A stretch of DNA of 64,000 nt from Fusicatenibacter saccharivorans (GCF_027667425.1 NZ_JAQEGR010000001.1:62001-126000), one strand, 5' to 3'; numbered from the stretch's first letter, positions 1-9,465 are shown. The notes: generated by a model from the letters alone, not told the origin. Numbers and translations are program-made.

Positions 1-2
1 AC

Positions 3-104
3 GGCGCGCTGATCGATAAGATGACCACCTACGACGAGTATCTTGCAAGCGATGAGATGGCAAGAAAACGTCATGTCTATACAATGACAGAGGAAGATAA
101 TTAA
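3..104 (+). CDS. C-terminal end of an unidentified protein (cut by window edge)
   Basis: An open frame enters from the left edge and ends with TAA at 102-104, giving 33 charged residues that finish TEEDN. The stop lies 2 bases before the next start codon, so this gene and the DUF2298 gene are almost certainly co-transcribed. No family can be named from the tail alone. Confidence 0.6.
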   Translation, partial: GALIDKMTTYDEYLASDEMARKRHVYTMTEEDN

Positions 105-106
105 AG

Positions 107-2470
107 ATGAGCAAAAAGACGACAGTTTCCGGCATTCTGCTGGTGTTGCTTGTGCTGGCCACAACGCCGCTTCTTGGAACGGACAACGTTTCGTTCCTGA
201 AGTGGTGGCTTATGACCCTGGTGCTCGGTATTGGATTTTATCCGGCTGCCGCAGCGCTGTTTCCGCGGTTTCATGACCGGGGATGGATGTTTTCTAAAGT
301 GCTTGGCATCGTTGTTTCCGGTTTTGCTGTATTTGCTCTTGGAAGCTTCGGACTGGTTCCGTTTACCGCACCGGTCTGCCTGATCACAGTCGGTGTACTG
401 ATCCTGGCTTCTTGGATTTTCGGATGTTTTAAGGTACGCGTCCATGCGCCGGAAATCGACTTCCTGATGATGGAAGAAGTGTTGTTTTTCGCCTTTTTCC
501 TTCTCTGGACCTATCTTGCGGGCTTTCACCCGGAGGCACACGGAACCGAAAAATTCATGGATTATGGTTTTATGAAGGCCATGATGCGCAGCACCGCCGT
601 TCCGGCAGAGGATCTCTGGTACAGCGGAAGCGGTATTAACTACTATTACGGCGGCCAGTTCTATGCCGTATTTCTGACGAAGATTACCTTCACGGATGTA
701 AAGCAGACGTACCATCTGATGCGTACGATGGTGGCATCGTTCGCGTTTGTTCTGCCGTTTTCGATCACCTACCATCTGGCAGAGTCGCGTGCGTGCCACC
801 GCATCCGGAAAGAGGGCGGCAATAAAAGCCAGATTGCACCGGTGCTTGGCGGTCTTCTTTCGGGAGGCGCCGTTTCCCTTGCCGGAAATATGCACTATGT
901 GATTTACGGCTGCATCCGCCAGTGGCTGGGACTGAACGAATCGGCTTACTGGTTCCCGAGTTCGACCCGCTATATCGGGTATGACCCGCTTGTGGAAAAT
1001 GACCGCACGATTCATGAGTTTCCATCGTATTCCTTTGTGCTCGGCGACCTGCATGCCCATGTGGTGAATGTCATGTTCGTCCTGCTGGTGCTGGGCCTTT
1101 TATATTCCTACGTGAAAAATACCTGCCGTGATCCGGAAAAAGAGTGGAAATGGTCGTTAAAAGACGTTCTGCTTCAGCCGCAGATCATCGCGGCGGGCTT
1201 TCTGATCGGTGTGTTCCACTGGTCCAACTACTGGGATTTTGTTATCTATTTCGTCGTGATTGCAGGCTTCTCTCTGTACGGTGCGCTGTACCGGTATCAT
1301 GCGCGGGCGAAAGAGACGATCGGAACGGTTCTCCTGCAGGCTGCAGAAGTTTTTGCAATTGGAACAGTTGTCGCCCTTCCGTTTACAATGAAGTTTGAGA
1401 CGATGGTTTCCGGTGTCGGCATTGCCAGGCACCATTCGATGCTGTATCAGCTGACGATTCTCTGGGGCCTTCCGACGGTGCTCGTTGTGCTGTTTATCGC
1501 AGCCGTTCTGCTAGCATGGCGGAAAAACTGTCATCTTCCGGGCATGGAGCGGCAGGGACAGATTGTACTTGCCGATGGAAAGACGCAGGAAGAGGTGGAA
1601 GAGCAGGCCGTTGCCCTGATTCTGGGAGAGAAAAAACCGGAGCCGGGCGAAAAAGAAACGGCGGAAAAGCCAAAAAAAGTTTCTGCCTTCTGTAATTTCT
1701 GGAGAGAGATTGCGGTGAGCGATATGGTGATCGGTATTTTAGGCCTCTGTGCCATCGGCCTTATCATCATTCCGGAGCTCGTCTATGTGCGCGATATCTA
1801 CGAAGAATCGTATGCGCGCTCCAACACGATGTTCAAGCTGACGTATCAGGCATTTATCCTGTTTGGGATCTGCATGAGCTACATCATCACGCGGTTCCTG
1901 CTCTGGAAAAAAGAGCGGATTCTGCAGGTGTTCGGCGGAATCGGGCTGGTACTGCTTTTATGGACCTTCGGCTATTTTGGAACGAGCGTGTACTCCTGGT
2001 TCGGAAATATTTTCGATCTGTCCGAGTACCGCGGACTCGATGCGACAGCGTATCTGGAAAATGTCTTTTCCGAGGACGCAGGTGCCATCCGCTGGCTGGA
2101 TGAAACAATAGAAGGACAGCCGGTTGTGCTTGAGGCGAACGGCGACAGCTATAGCGATTACGAGCGCGTTTCCGCAATGACCGGTCTTCCGACCGTGCTT
2201 GGATGGTATGTCCATGAATGGCTCTGGAGAGGGGATCCCGCAGACTTAAATGTCCGCGCCGAGGATGTGAAACAGATGTACACCTCGACCGATACGAATG
2301 AAGTGCTGCGCCTGCTGGAGCAGTATCATGTGACCTACATTTTTGTGGGAAGCAAAGAAAAGGAGAAATATGGCGATGCGCTGAACGAATCGCTGCTGCA
2401 GTCCATCGGAGATATCGTTTACCAGGATACTGCGTCCGGTACGTATATTCTTCAGGTACAGGATACATAA
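107..2470 (+). CDS. DUF2298 (Chlor_Arch_YYY) polytopic membrane protein
   Basis: A 787-residue integral membrane protein with many hydrophobic segments. The family signature is visible: a HGTEKFMDYGF block near residues 144-154, then GINYYYGGQ near 177-185, the triple tyrosine that gives the YYY family its name. A charged soluble loop rich in Glu and Lys lies around residues 490-530, and the C-terminal 150 residues look extracytoplasmic and soluble. Relatives resemble GT-C glycosyltransferases such as the YfhO and PMT groups, so a role in transferring lipid-linked sugars is plausible but is inference. The start overlaps nothing and lies 2 bases after the upstream stop. A strong terminator follows. 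Confidence 0.85.
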   Translation: MSKKTTVSGILLVLLVLATTPLLGTDNVSFLKWWLMTLVLGIGFYPAAAALFPRFHDRGWMFSKVLGIVVSGFAVFALGSFGLVPFTAPVCLITVGVLILASWIFGCFKVRVHAPEIDFLMMEEVLFFAFFLLWTYLAGFHPEAHGTEKFMDYGFMKAMMRSTAVPAEDLWYSGSGINYYYGGQFYAVFLTKITFTDVKQTYHLMRTMVASFAFVLPFSITYHLAESRACHRIRKEGGNKSQIAPVLGGLLSGGAVSLAGNMHYVIYGCIRQWLGLNESAYWFPSSTRYIGYDPLVENDRTIHEFPSYSFVLGDLHAHVVNVMFVLLVLGLLYSYVKNTCRDPEKEWKWSLKDVLLQPQIIAAGFLIGVFHWSNYWDFVIYFVVIAGFSLYGALYRYHARAKETIGTVLLQAAEVFAIGTVVALPFTMKFETMVSGVGIARHHSMLYQLTILWGLPTVLVVLFIAAVLLAWRKNCHLPGMERQGQIVLADGKTQEEVEEQAVALILGEKKPEPGEKETAEKPKKVSAFCNFWREIAVSDMVIGILGLCAIGLIIIPELVYVRDIYEESYARSNTMFKLTYQAFILFGICMSYIITRFLLWKKERILQVFGGIGLVLLLWTFGYFGTSVYSWFGNIFDLSEYRGLDATAYLENVFSEDAGAIRWLDETIEGQPVVLEANGDSYSDYERVSAMTGLPTVLGWYVHEWLWRGDPADLNVRAEDVKQMYTSTDTNEVLRLLEQYHVTYIFVGSKEKEKYGDALNESLLQSIGDIVYQDTASGTYILQVQDT

Positions 2471-2478
2471 AGAACAAA

Positions 2479-2526
2479 AACAGGAGAAAAGAACCGCCGG
2501 GTGCGGCATCTTTTCTCCTGTTTTTC
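2479..2526 (+). terminator. Rho-independent terminator after the DUF2298 gene
   Basis: The arms AACAGGAGAAAAG and CTTTTCTCCTGTT form a 13-bp stem around a GC-rich loop, followed by a run of T. Confidence 0.85.
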
Positions 2527-2568
2527 ATATAATACAGGGAATGCAGAAGAAAGTGCGAAGGGCAGACC

Positions 2569-3261
2569 ATGCGGAGATTCCGAAAAGTGCGGCACGTTCC
2601 TCTGCCGCTTCTGGCTGTGATGATGGCGGCTATTCTGTTTGCAGAGCTGGCACGGTGTGAAAGAGAAGGCGCGAAAGAGACAGCGGCGGAAGCAGAAAAA
2701 AGTGTGCCCCGCCGTGCGGCGCTGACATTTGATGACGGGCCGAATGCGTGCTATACGCCGGAGGTGCTTGAAATTTTAAAAGAAAATGAAATTCCGGCAA
2801 CGTTTTTTCTGCAGGGGCAGTGTCTTGCCGGAAACGAAGAAATCGTCCGCCGGATGCATGCGGAAGGCCATCTGATCGGAAATCATACGTTTCATCATGT
2901 TCAGCTTACGAAAGTATCAGAAGAGGAAGCGAGGGAGGAGGTCGTGAAAACAAGCAATGCAATCTACGAGATCACAGGGGAATATCCCGTCTATATCCGT
3001 CCGCCGTTCGGGGAATGGAGAGAGGGGCTGGACCTTGCAGTGACGATGATCCCGGTACTCTGGGATGTGGATTCCCGCGACTGGGAGAGCCAGAACACCG
3101 CGTCGATCTGCAGCGCGGTGCTTCCGAATGTGAAGGATGGCAGCATTATTCTCATGCATGACGGCTACCGCGCGACGGTGGAAGCGCTGCGGCGGATCGT
3201 AAAAGAATTAAAAGAAGAGGGATACACGTTTGTGACGGTGCGTGAGCTGATTGAAGAATAG
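2569..3261 (+). CDS. Polysaccharide deacetylase (NodB domain), exported or membrane-anchored
   Basis: A 230-residue carbohydrate esterase family 4 protein. An N-terminal basic stretch and hydrophobic segment (about residues 10-27) suggest a signal peptide or anchor, putting the enzyme outside the membrane. NodB motifs are intact: TFDDGPN with D55/D56, HTFHHV with metal ligands H106 and H110, RPPFGEW near 144-150, and the LMHDG catalytic-His motif near 195-199. Family members remove N-acetyl groups from peptidoglycan, chitin-like glycans or spore-cortex muramic acid. Which of these applies cannot be told, although a peptidoglycan or PdaA-like role fits a spore former. The gene is isolated between two terminated or promoter-bearing units. 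Confidence 0.9.
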   Translation: MRRFRKVRHVPLPLLAVMMAAILFAELARCEREGAKETAAEAEKSVPRRAALTFDDGPNACYTPEVLEILKENEIPATFFLQGQCLAGNEEIVRRMHAEGHLIGNHTFHHVQLTKVSEEEAREEVVKTSNAIYEITGEYPVYIRPPFGEWREGLDLAVTMIPVLWDVDSRDWESQNTASICSAVLPNVKDGSIILMHDGYRATVEALRRIVKELKEEGYTFVTVRELIEE

Positions 3262-3311
3262 CTTCCGCGGATTCCATCGAACATAGTTGCGGAGAATCCG
3301 AGATTAAGGGG

Positions 3312-3341
3312 TTGAGGATACCCGCCAAAATGTGATAAGAT
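3312..3341 (+). promoter_or_regulatory. Probable sigma-A promoter for the rarA operon
   Basis: TTGAGG at 3312-3317, an 18-base spacer and TAAGAT at 3336-3341, with the extended -10 dinucleotide TG at 3333-3334. It lies 34 bases ahead of the rarA start. Confidence 0.5.
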
Positions 3342-3374
3342 AAATGGCAGGAAGAAAAATGGGGTGAAAAATAC

Positions 3375-4697
3375 ATGGATTTGTTTGATTATATGAAAGA
3401 AACCACAATGGAAAAAGAGTCCCCCCTCGCATCGCGCATGCGCCCGACAACGCTGGACGAGGTGGTTGGACAGGAGCACATCATCGGCCCTGGAAAGCTG
3501 TTGTACCGTGCGATCAAGGCGGATAAACTCGGCTCCGTCATTTTCTACGGCCCTCCGGGAACGGGAAAAACGACGCTTGCCCGCGTCATCGCCAACACGA
3601 CAAGCGCAGAGTTTACCCAGCTGAATGCCACGACAGCCGGCAAAAAGGATATGGAAGAAGTCGTAAAAGAAGCGCAGCAGCGGATCGGCATGTACGGCAA
3701 AAAGACGATTCTTTTTGTCGACGAGATCCACCGCTTCAACAAGGGGCAACAGGATTATCTGCTTCCGTTTGTGGAGGACGGCACACTCGTTCTGATTGGC
3801 GCGACGACGGAAAACCCGTATTTCGAGGTCAACGGGGCGCTGATTTCGCGTTCCATTATCTTTGAATTAAAGCCGCTCGAAAAAGAGGACATCGAAAAAC
3901 TGCTGGAGCGCGCGGTGACGGACCCGGTAAAGGGGCTCGGGACGTACAACGTTGTGCTCGATGCGGATGCAAAAGAGTTCCTTGCCGACATCGCAGGCGG
4001 TGACGCGAGAGCGGCCTTAAATGCAATCGAGCTGGGCGTCCTCTCAACGGAACGTCAGGCGGACGGAAAAATCCATATCGATCTCGAAACGGCATCGGAG
4101 TGCATCCAGAAGCGCGTCGTGCGGTACGACAAGACGGGCGATCAGCATTACGATACGATCTCTGCATTTATCAAGAGCATGCGTGGTTCTGACCCGGATG
4201 CGGCGGTCTTTTATCTGGCCAAAATGCTGTATGCCGGGGAGGATATCAAGTTTATCGCCCGCCGCATCATGATCTGCGCGGCGGAGGATGTCGGCCTTGC
4301 CGATCCGAATGCCTTAAATGTAGCAGTTTCCGCGTCCCTTGCCGTGGAACGCGTCGGCATGCCGGAGGCGCAGATTATTCTGGCGGAGGCAGCCACGTAT
4401 GTTGCCTGTGCACCGAAGAGTAATTCTTCGTGCGAGGCAGTCTTTGCGGCGATGAAGACGGTCGGAAGTGTGCGGACGTCGGTTCCGCCGCATCTGCAGG
4501 ACGCCCATTACAAAGGTTCTGCCAAACTCGGCCACGGTCAAGGCTATCAGTATGCACATGATTACCCGAATCACTACGTCGAGCAGCAGTATCTGCCGGA
4601 CGAGATCTTAGGAAGCCGTTTCCTTCATCTTGGAACGAACGGCTATGAGCAGAAGATCCGGGAAAACTTCAAAAAAATTGGAAAAGACATCGAATAA
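3375..4697 (+). CDS. rarA: Replication-associated recombination protein RarA (MgsA-type AAA+ ATPase)
   Basis: A 440-residue clamp-loader-like AAA+ ATPase that acts at stalled replication forks. Walker A GPPGTGKTT is at residues 59-67, Walker B LFVDEIHRF near 113-121, and sensor 1 (GATTENPYF) follows. The C-terminal half carries the family's tetramerisation region, including GSDPDAAVFYLAKML and RRIMICAAEDVGLADP. Length matches the family. The start is supported by GGGGTG 8 bases upstream. It leads a compact group with the radical SAM and DUF4364 genes. Confidence 0.95.
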   Translation: MDLFDYMKETTMEKESPLASRMRPTTLDEVVGQEHIIGPGKLLYRAIKADKLGSVIFYGPPGTGKTTLARVIANTTSAEFTQLNATTAGKKDMEEVVKEAQQRIGMYGKKTILFVDEIHRFNKGQQDYLLPFVEDGTLVLIGATTENPYFEVNGALISRSIIFELKPLEKEDIEKLLERAVTDPVKGLGTYNVVLDADAKEFLADIAGGDARAALNAIELGVLSTERQADGKIHIDLETASECIQKRVVRYDKTGDQHYDTISAFIKSMRGSDPDAAVFYLAKMLYAGEDIKFIARRIMICAAEDVGLADPNALNVAVSASLAVERVGMPEAQIILAEAATYVACAPKSNSSCEAVFAAMKTVGSVRTSVPPHLQDAHYKGSAKLGHGQGYQYAHDYPNHYVEQQYLPDEILGSRFLHLGTNGYEQKIRENFKKIGKDIE

Positions 4698-4711
4698 AAG
4701 GGGAAGAAATC

Positions 4712-5659
4712 ATGACAGACTGGCTTGGAAAGCCGTATTATTCGCTGGACGCCTATCTGAAAAAGACGTTCGGGGAAAAAGTGTACAAGCTCTCGCTCGA
4801 CGGCGGGATGACGTGTCCGAACCGGGACGGCACCTGCGGTGACCGGGGCTGCATTTTCTGCAGTGCGGGCGGCTCCGGTGATTTTGCCGGGGACAGAAAC
4901 AAATCCATCCCGGAACAGATCCGGGAGCAGAAATCCCTCCTGCAGCAAAAGCGGCCGGTGCATAAGTTCATCGCTTATTTCCAGGCGTATACGAACACGT
5001 ACGCGCCGGTGGAATATCTGGAAAAAATTTTCCGGGAGGCAATTTCGGACGAGGAGGTCGTGGTCCTTTCGATCGGAACGAGACCGGACTGCTTAGGGGA
5101 AGAGGTTCTTTCTCTGTTAGAAGAGCTGAACCGGATCAAACCGGTCTGGGTGGAGCTGGGACTGCAGACGATGCATGAAAAAACGGCACAGTATATCCGA
5201 AGGGGCTATCCGCTTTCCTGTTTTGAACAGGCAGTAAACGAGCTGCACAGGCGGGGGATTCCCGTGGTTGTCCACACGATCCTCGGTCTGCCGGGGGAGG
5301 GACAGGAAGAAGTCTTTGCAACAATGGATTACCTGAATGGACTTTCCATTTCCGGCATCAAGCTTCAGCTGCTTCATGTGCTGAAAAACACGGATCTTGC
5401 GGCGGACTACGCGGCCGGAAAATTTGAGGTGCTGGAGCAGGAGGCGTATCTTACCCTTGTCATCGACTGCCTGCGGCGCCTCCGTCCCGATCTTGTGATC
5501 CACCGTGTGACGGGAGACGGCCCCGGGGATCTTCTGATTGCACCAACATGGAGCCAGGCAAAACGCACCGTCTTAAATGAGCTGCATCATCGCATGAAAG
5601 AAGAACATGCGTATCAGGGACAGCTTCTGGACGAAGAAAAAGGAGGAAACACACCGTGA
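4712..5659 (+). CDS. TIGR01212/YhcC-family radical SAM protein
   Basis: A 315-residue radical SAM protein. The cluster-binding region has C35, C47 and C50 (CPNRDG followed by GCIFC), the pattern of the E. coli YhcC/B. subtilis YtqA group. The glycine-rich ILGLPGEGQEE motif for SAM binding follows near residues 190-200. The C-terminal stretch near residues 270-295 (VTGDGPGDLLIAP) is also typical. The substrate of this widespread family is not firmly established. It overlaps the next gene by 4 bases, indicating translational coupling. Confidence 0.9.
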   Translation: MTDWLGKPYYSLDAYLKKTFGEKVYKLSLDGGMTCPNRDGTCGDRGCIFCSAGGSGDFAGDRNKSIPEQIREQKSLLQQKRPVHKFIAYFQAYTNTYAPVEYLEKIFREAISDEEVVVLSIGTRPDCLGEEVLSLLEELNRIKPVWVELGLQTMHEKTAQYIRRGYPLSCFEQAVNELHRRGIPVVVHTILGLPGEGQEEVFATMDYLNGLSISGIKLQLLHVLKNTDLAADYAAGKFEVLEQEAYLTLVIDCLRRLRPDLVIHRVTGDGPGDLLIAPTWSQAKRTVLNELHHRMKEEHAYQGQLLDEEKGGNTP

Positions 5660-6174
5660 TTGAATCATCCTTTACGTTATACAAACTGATTATTCTCTAC
5701 ATGCTGCAGAATGTGAATTTTCCGCTGTCAAATACACAGATTTCGGATTTTATCCTGGAAAAAGAGTACACGAACTACTTTCATCTCCAGGAGGCGTTAA
5801 GCGAGCTGCAGGATACAAAGCTGATCGAGATCGAGAAGGTGCGCAACACCTCGTACTACCACATGACTGAGGAGGGCAGCAAGACGCTTTCCTTCTTCGA
5901 AAACGAGATCTCTCCGGAAATCCGGGAGGAAATCGACCGCTATATGAAGGAACACTCCTATGAACTGCGGAAAAAAGCGTCCGTTGTGGCCGATTACTAC
6001 AAGACCGCGGGAGATGACTACGAGGTCCGCTGTCAGGCAAGAGAGCGGAAGACGACTATTTTTGAGATTGTCGTGACGGTTCCGTCCGAGGAGGCGGCCA
6101 AAAAGATCTGCAGCAACTGGGAAAACCGGAGTCAGAAGATTTATGCTTCGATTATGAATGAACTGTCAAGATAA
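5656..6174 (+). CDS. DUF4364 family protein (winged-helix-like)
   Basis: A 172-residue cytoplasmic protein that starts with GTG overlapping the upstream stop (GTGA), with AGGAGG 9 bases upstream. The N-terminal 75 residues look like a winged helix-turn-helix (LSNTQISDFILEK, then an HMTEEGSKTL wing). The C-terminal half is a mixed alpha/beta domain. DUF4364 is common in Clostridia and of unknown role; DNA binding is inferred only from the predicted fold. Confidence 0.85.
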   Translation: MIESSFTLYKLIILYMLQNVNFPLSNTQISDFILEKEYTNYFHLQEALSELQDTKLIEIEKVRNTSYYHMTEEGSKTLSFFENEISPEIREEIDRYMKEHSYELRKKASVVADYYKTAGDDYEVRCQARERKTTIFEIVVTVPSEEAAKKICSNWENRSQKIYASIMNELSR

Positions 6175-6177
6175 CGA

Positions 6178-6206
6178 TTGACAGGAATGGTGGCATATAA
6201 TAGAAT
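6178..6206 (+). promoter_or_regulatory. Sigma-A promoter for prfC
   Basis: TTGACA at 6178-6183, 17 bases, then TAGAAT at 6201-6206. It begins directly after the DUF4364 stop and gives a leader of about 70 bases. Confidence 0.7.
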
Positions 6207-6281
6207 AAATTAGTATGTCTAAAAAGCATAAACATGGAAAACATAGTAAATAAGATTTTATATTCTAAAGGAGATAAAACC

Positions 6282-7874
6282 GTGCCTGATTATACAAAAG
6301 AAATTGAAAGACGGCGTACCTTTGCCATCATTTCCCACCCGGATGCCGGTAAAACCACACTGACTGAGAAATTCCTGCTGTACGGAGGAGCGATCAATCT
6401 CGCCGGTTCCGTAAAAGGAAAAGCGACTGCGCGCCATGCCGTATCCGACTGGATGGAGATCGAGAAAGAGCGTGGTATTTCCGTTACCTCTTCCGTTCTG
6501 CAGTTCAATTACGACGGCTACTGCATCAACATTCTGGATACCCCGGGACACCAGGACTTCTCGGAGGATACGTACCGTACCCTGATGGCAGCCGATTCCG
6601 CCGTCATGGTTATCGATGCATCGAAGGGTGTCGAGGCACAGACCAGAAAGCTGTTTAAAGTCTGTGTCATGCGCCACATCCCGATCTTTACCTTCATCAA
6701 CAAGATGGACCGCGATGCGAACGATACCTTCGAGCTGCTCGACGAGATTGAAAAAGAGCTCGGCATTGCAACCTGCCCGATCAACTGGCCGATCGGTTCC
6801 GGAAAGAAATTCCGTGGTGTTTACGACCGTGACAAAAAGAAAGTCCTTACCTTCTCCGATACAATGAAGGGAACAAAGGAAGGTATCGAGGAAGAAATCG
6901 ATATCGACGATCCGCATCTTCTCGATGTGGTCGATGAGGACCAGAAAGAACAGCTCATGGATGAGATCGAGCTGCTCGACGGCGCAAGTGCAGAGTTTGA
7001 CCAGGAGCTTGTCAGCAAGGGAGAGCTCTCCCCGGTATTCTTCGGATCTGCGCTCACCAACTTTGGTGTGGAGACTTTCCTGCAGCACTTCCTCACGATG
7101 ACGATGCCGCCGCTTCCGCGTACGGCAGACTGCGGCGTAATCGATCCGGTCAAAGAGGATTTCTCTGCGTTTGTCTTTAAAATCCAGGCAAACATGAACA
7201 AAGCACACCGTGACCGTATCGCATTCATGCGCATCTGCTCCGGCAAATTCGACGCCGGAATGGAAGTCTTCCATGTGCAGGGAGGAAAGAAAATGCGTCT
7301 TTCCCAGCCGCAGCAGATGATGGCGAGTGACCGTCATATTGTTGATGAAGCATACGCCGGCGATATCATCGGTGTATTTGACCCGGGCATCTTCTCTATC
7401 GGAGATACGATCTGTATGCCGGGCAAAAAATTCGCATACGAGGGAATTCCGACCTTCGCGCCGGAGCATTTTGCAAGAGTGCGCCAGCTCGATACGATGA
7501 AGAGAAAACAGTTCGTCAAGGGAATTTCCCAGATTGCACAGGAAGGTGCGATCCAGATTTTCCAGGAGTACAAAGGCGGCATGGAGGAGATCATCGTCGG
7601 CGTTGTCGGCGTCCTGCAGTTTGACGTTTTAAAATACCGTCTGGAGAACGAGTACAACGTGGATATCCGTCTGGAGAACCTGCCGTATGAGCATATCCGC
7701 TGGATCGCAAACAAAGAGGAGATCAACCTGGACCGTATTCAGGGTACATCCGATATGAAGAAGGTCATGGACCTCAAGGGAAATCCGCTGCTTCTCTTTG
7801 TCAATCCGTGGAGTGTCGGCATGGTACAGGATCGAAACAAAGACCTTGTGCTGACCGAATTCAGCAAAAACTAA
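6282..7874 (+). CDS. prfC: Peptide chain release factor 3
   Basis: A translational GTPase that recycles RF1/RF2 from terminating ribosomes. I place the start at GTG 6282, because AAAGGAG stands 7 bases ahead and the resulting 530-residue protein begins like other RF3s. An in-frame ATG at 6234 would add 16 residues and has no good ribosome binding site. G-motifs are SHPDAGKTT (residues 18-26), a conserved ERGISV switch I, DTPGHQDF and NKMD. The C-terminal part has the RF3-specific region with GVVGVLQFDVLKYRL. It has its own promoter and probably continues into the serine dehydratase genes. Confidence 0.95.
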   Translation: MPDYTKEIERRRTFAIISHPDAGKTTLTEKFLLYGGAINLAGSVKGKATARHAVSDWMEIEKERGISVTSSVLQFNYDGYCINILDTPGHQDFSEDTYRTLMAADSAVMVIDASKGVEAQTRKLFKVCVMRHIPIFTFINKMDRDANDTFELLDEIEKELGIATCPINWPIGSGKKFRGVYDRDKKKVLTFSDTMKGTKEGIEEEIDIDDPHLLDVVDEDQKEQLMDEIELLDGASAEFDQELVSKGELSPVFFGSALTNFGVETFLQHFLTMTMPPLPRTADCGVIDPVKEDFSAFVFKIQANMNKAHRDRIAFMRICSGKFDAGMEVFHVQGGKKMRLSQPQQMMASDRHIVDEAYAGDIIGVFDPGIFSIGDTICMPGKKFAYEGIPTFAPEHFARVRQLDTMKRKQFVKGISQIAQEGAIQIFQEYKGGMEEIIVGVVGVLQFDVLKYRLENEYNVDIRLENLPYEHIRWIANKEEINLDRIQGTSDMKKVMDLKGNPLLLFVNPWSVGMVQDRNKDLVLTEFSKN

Positions 7875-7912
7875 GAACAAAAGAGCGGGATGCCGCTTAA
7901 AAAGGAGAAGGA

Positions 7913-8596
7913 ATGAACTTATTCGATATTCTGGGCCCTGTGATGGTCGGTCCGTCGAGTTCGCACACAGCGGGGGCAGTGCGGATTGGATGGATGACGC
8001 AGAAACTTCTCGGGGAACAGCCGGTGGAAGCAAAAATACTGATGTACGGTTCCTTTGCCGCAACGGGAAAGGGCCATGGAACGGACCGCGGTCTCGTCGC
8101 GGGTCTTCTCGGCATGCGGCCGGATGACGAGCGGATTCCGGACAGCTTTGAAATTGCCCGGAAGATGGGTCTTTCCTATTCATTCGGCATCGCCAATCTG
8201 ACGAGTGCCCATCCGAACAGCGTCGTTCTGGAAGTAAAGGGAAAGAGCGGCCGGACGCTCGAGGTGCAGGCGTGCTCCCTTGGCGGCGGCCGTATCATGA
8301 TCAACCGCCTCGACGGGCTGGATGTCAACTGCAGCTGCGAGATTCCGACCCTGATCGTCCACAATCTGGACCAGCCGGGCCACGTAGCCGAGGTTACGTC
8401 GATGCTGGCACATAAGTCAGTCAACATTGCGAATATGTCCCTCTACCGCGACAAGAGAGGCGGATCGGCCGTCATGGTCGTGGAGATGGATCAGCCGCTT
8501 CCCAAAGAGTCGCTGGAATGGCTGGAGCATCTTGAGGGCATTGTAAAGGTAACATACATCAACGTAACGGAAGGAGAAGAGGACGATGTCTTATAA
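7913..8596 (+). CDS. sdaAB: L-serine dehydratase, iron-sulfur type, beta subunit
   Basis: A 227-residue small subunit of the two-subunit [4Fe-4S] L-serine ammonia-lyase, which turns L-serine into pyruvate and ammonia. The N-terminal serine dehydratase beta domain shows GPVMVGPSSSHTAGA near residues 7-21 and a KGHGTDRGLVAG motif. A C-terminal ACT domain (about residues 145-220, starting IPTLIVHNLDQPGHVAEV) is a likely regulatory amino-acid sensor. AAGGAG is 6 bases before the ATG. It overlaps sdaAA by 11 bases, as expected for subunits made in equal amounts. Confidence 0.95.
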   Translation: MNLFDILGPVMVGPSSSHTAGAVRIGWMTQKLLGEQPVEAKILMYGSFAATGKGHGTDRGLVAGLLGMRPDDERIPDSFEIARKMGLSYSFGIANLTSAHPNSVVLEVKGKSGRTLEVQACSLGGGRIMINRLDGLDVNCSCEIPTLIVHNLDQPGHVAEVTSMLAHKSVNIANMSLYRDKRGGSAVMVVEMDQPLPKESLEWLEHLEGIVKVTYINVTEGEEDDVL

Positions 8597-9458
8597 TTCA
8601 CTGGAAGAAATTGTCCGGGAGTGCCAGGAAAAAGACCTGCCGTTTGATGAAGTCATCCTTCTGGACGATATGAATGAGAGAAATGTAAGCCGCGAAGAGT
8701 CCATTGAGACGATGCGCGGCATGTGGGAAGCCATGAAAGGCGCTGAACGGAATTATGACGGTTCGCTGCAGTCGAGAAGCGGTCTTGTGGGCGGCGCCGG
8801 AAAGACGATGCGCGCGTATGTCGAGAGCGGGAACACGCTCTGCGGACCGTTTGTCGGAAAAGTTATGGCATCTGCACTTGCGATGGGTGAGTCAAACGCC
8901 TGCATGAAGCGGATCGTTGCAGCACCGACCGCAGGAGCGTGCGGTGTGCTTCCGGCTGTGCTCGTGAATTACCAGAAAGAGAAGGGGACAGCGGATGAGC
9001 AGATCGTGCGTGCGCTCTACACGGCAGCCGGTATCGGCCAGGTCGTTGCGGCGCGGGCCTACATTGCGGGCGCTTCCGGCGGCTGCCAGGCCGAAATCGG
9101 AACAGCAAGCGCGATGGCGGCAGGCGCACTGACCGCACTTGGCGGCGGCACTCCGTCCCAGATCACGCATGCGGCAGCGATGGCATTAAAGAACCTGCTC
9201 GGTCTCGTGTGTGACCCGGTCGGCGGTCTTGTCGAGGTCCCGTGCGTCAAACGGAATGTGATCGGTTCCGTGAATGCACTTTCTGCGGCGGACATGGCAC
9301 TTGCGGGAATCATAAGCCGCATTCCGCCGGATCAGGTGATCGATGCGATGCGGGAAGTCGGCGACCAGATGCATCCGAGTCTGCGCGAAACCGGCCAGGG
9401 CGGCCTTGCCAACACGCCGGCAGCACGCGAGTGGTGCGCGGCACAGGAAGAAGAATAA
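8586..9458 (+). CDS. sdaAA: L-serine dehydratase, iron-sulfur type, alpha subunit
   Basis: A 290-residue catalytic subunit. Family cysteines that bind the oxygen-labile cluster are present in APTAGACGVLPAVL, GASGGCQAEIG and GLVCDPVGGLVEVPC. The start lies inside the end of sdaAB with GGAGAAGAGG just upstream, so the pair is translationally coupled. The operon gives the cell serine catabolism to pyruvate, common in amino-acid-using Clostridia. Confidence 0.95.
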   Translation: MSYNSLEEIVRECQEKDLPFDEVILLDDMNERNVSREESIETMRGMWEAMKGAERNYDGSLQSRSGLVGGAGKTMRAYVESGNTLCGPFVGKVMASALAMGESNACMKRIVAAPTAGACGVLPAVLVNYQKEKGTADEQIVRALYTAAGIGQVVAARAYIAGASGGCQAEIGTASAMAAGALTALGGGTPSQITHAAAMALKNLLGLVCDPVGGLVEVPCVKRNVIGSVNALSAADMALAGIISRIPPDQVIDAMREVGDQMHPSLRETGQGGLANTPAAREWCAAQEEE

Positions 9459-9465
9459 AAAAAAC

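Noticed and set aside
101..1060. A 319-codon open frame on the minus strand opposite the DUF2298 gene
   Set aside because: It is the shadow of a real membrane-protein gene. Its product is low in hydrophobic order, has no family pattern and no ribosome site, and the + strand frame carries clear motifs.
6258..7469. A 403-codon minus-strand frame inside prfC
   Set aside because: Codon periodicity and motifs belong to RF3 on the + strand; the reverse frame shows no domain and no promoter.
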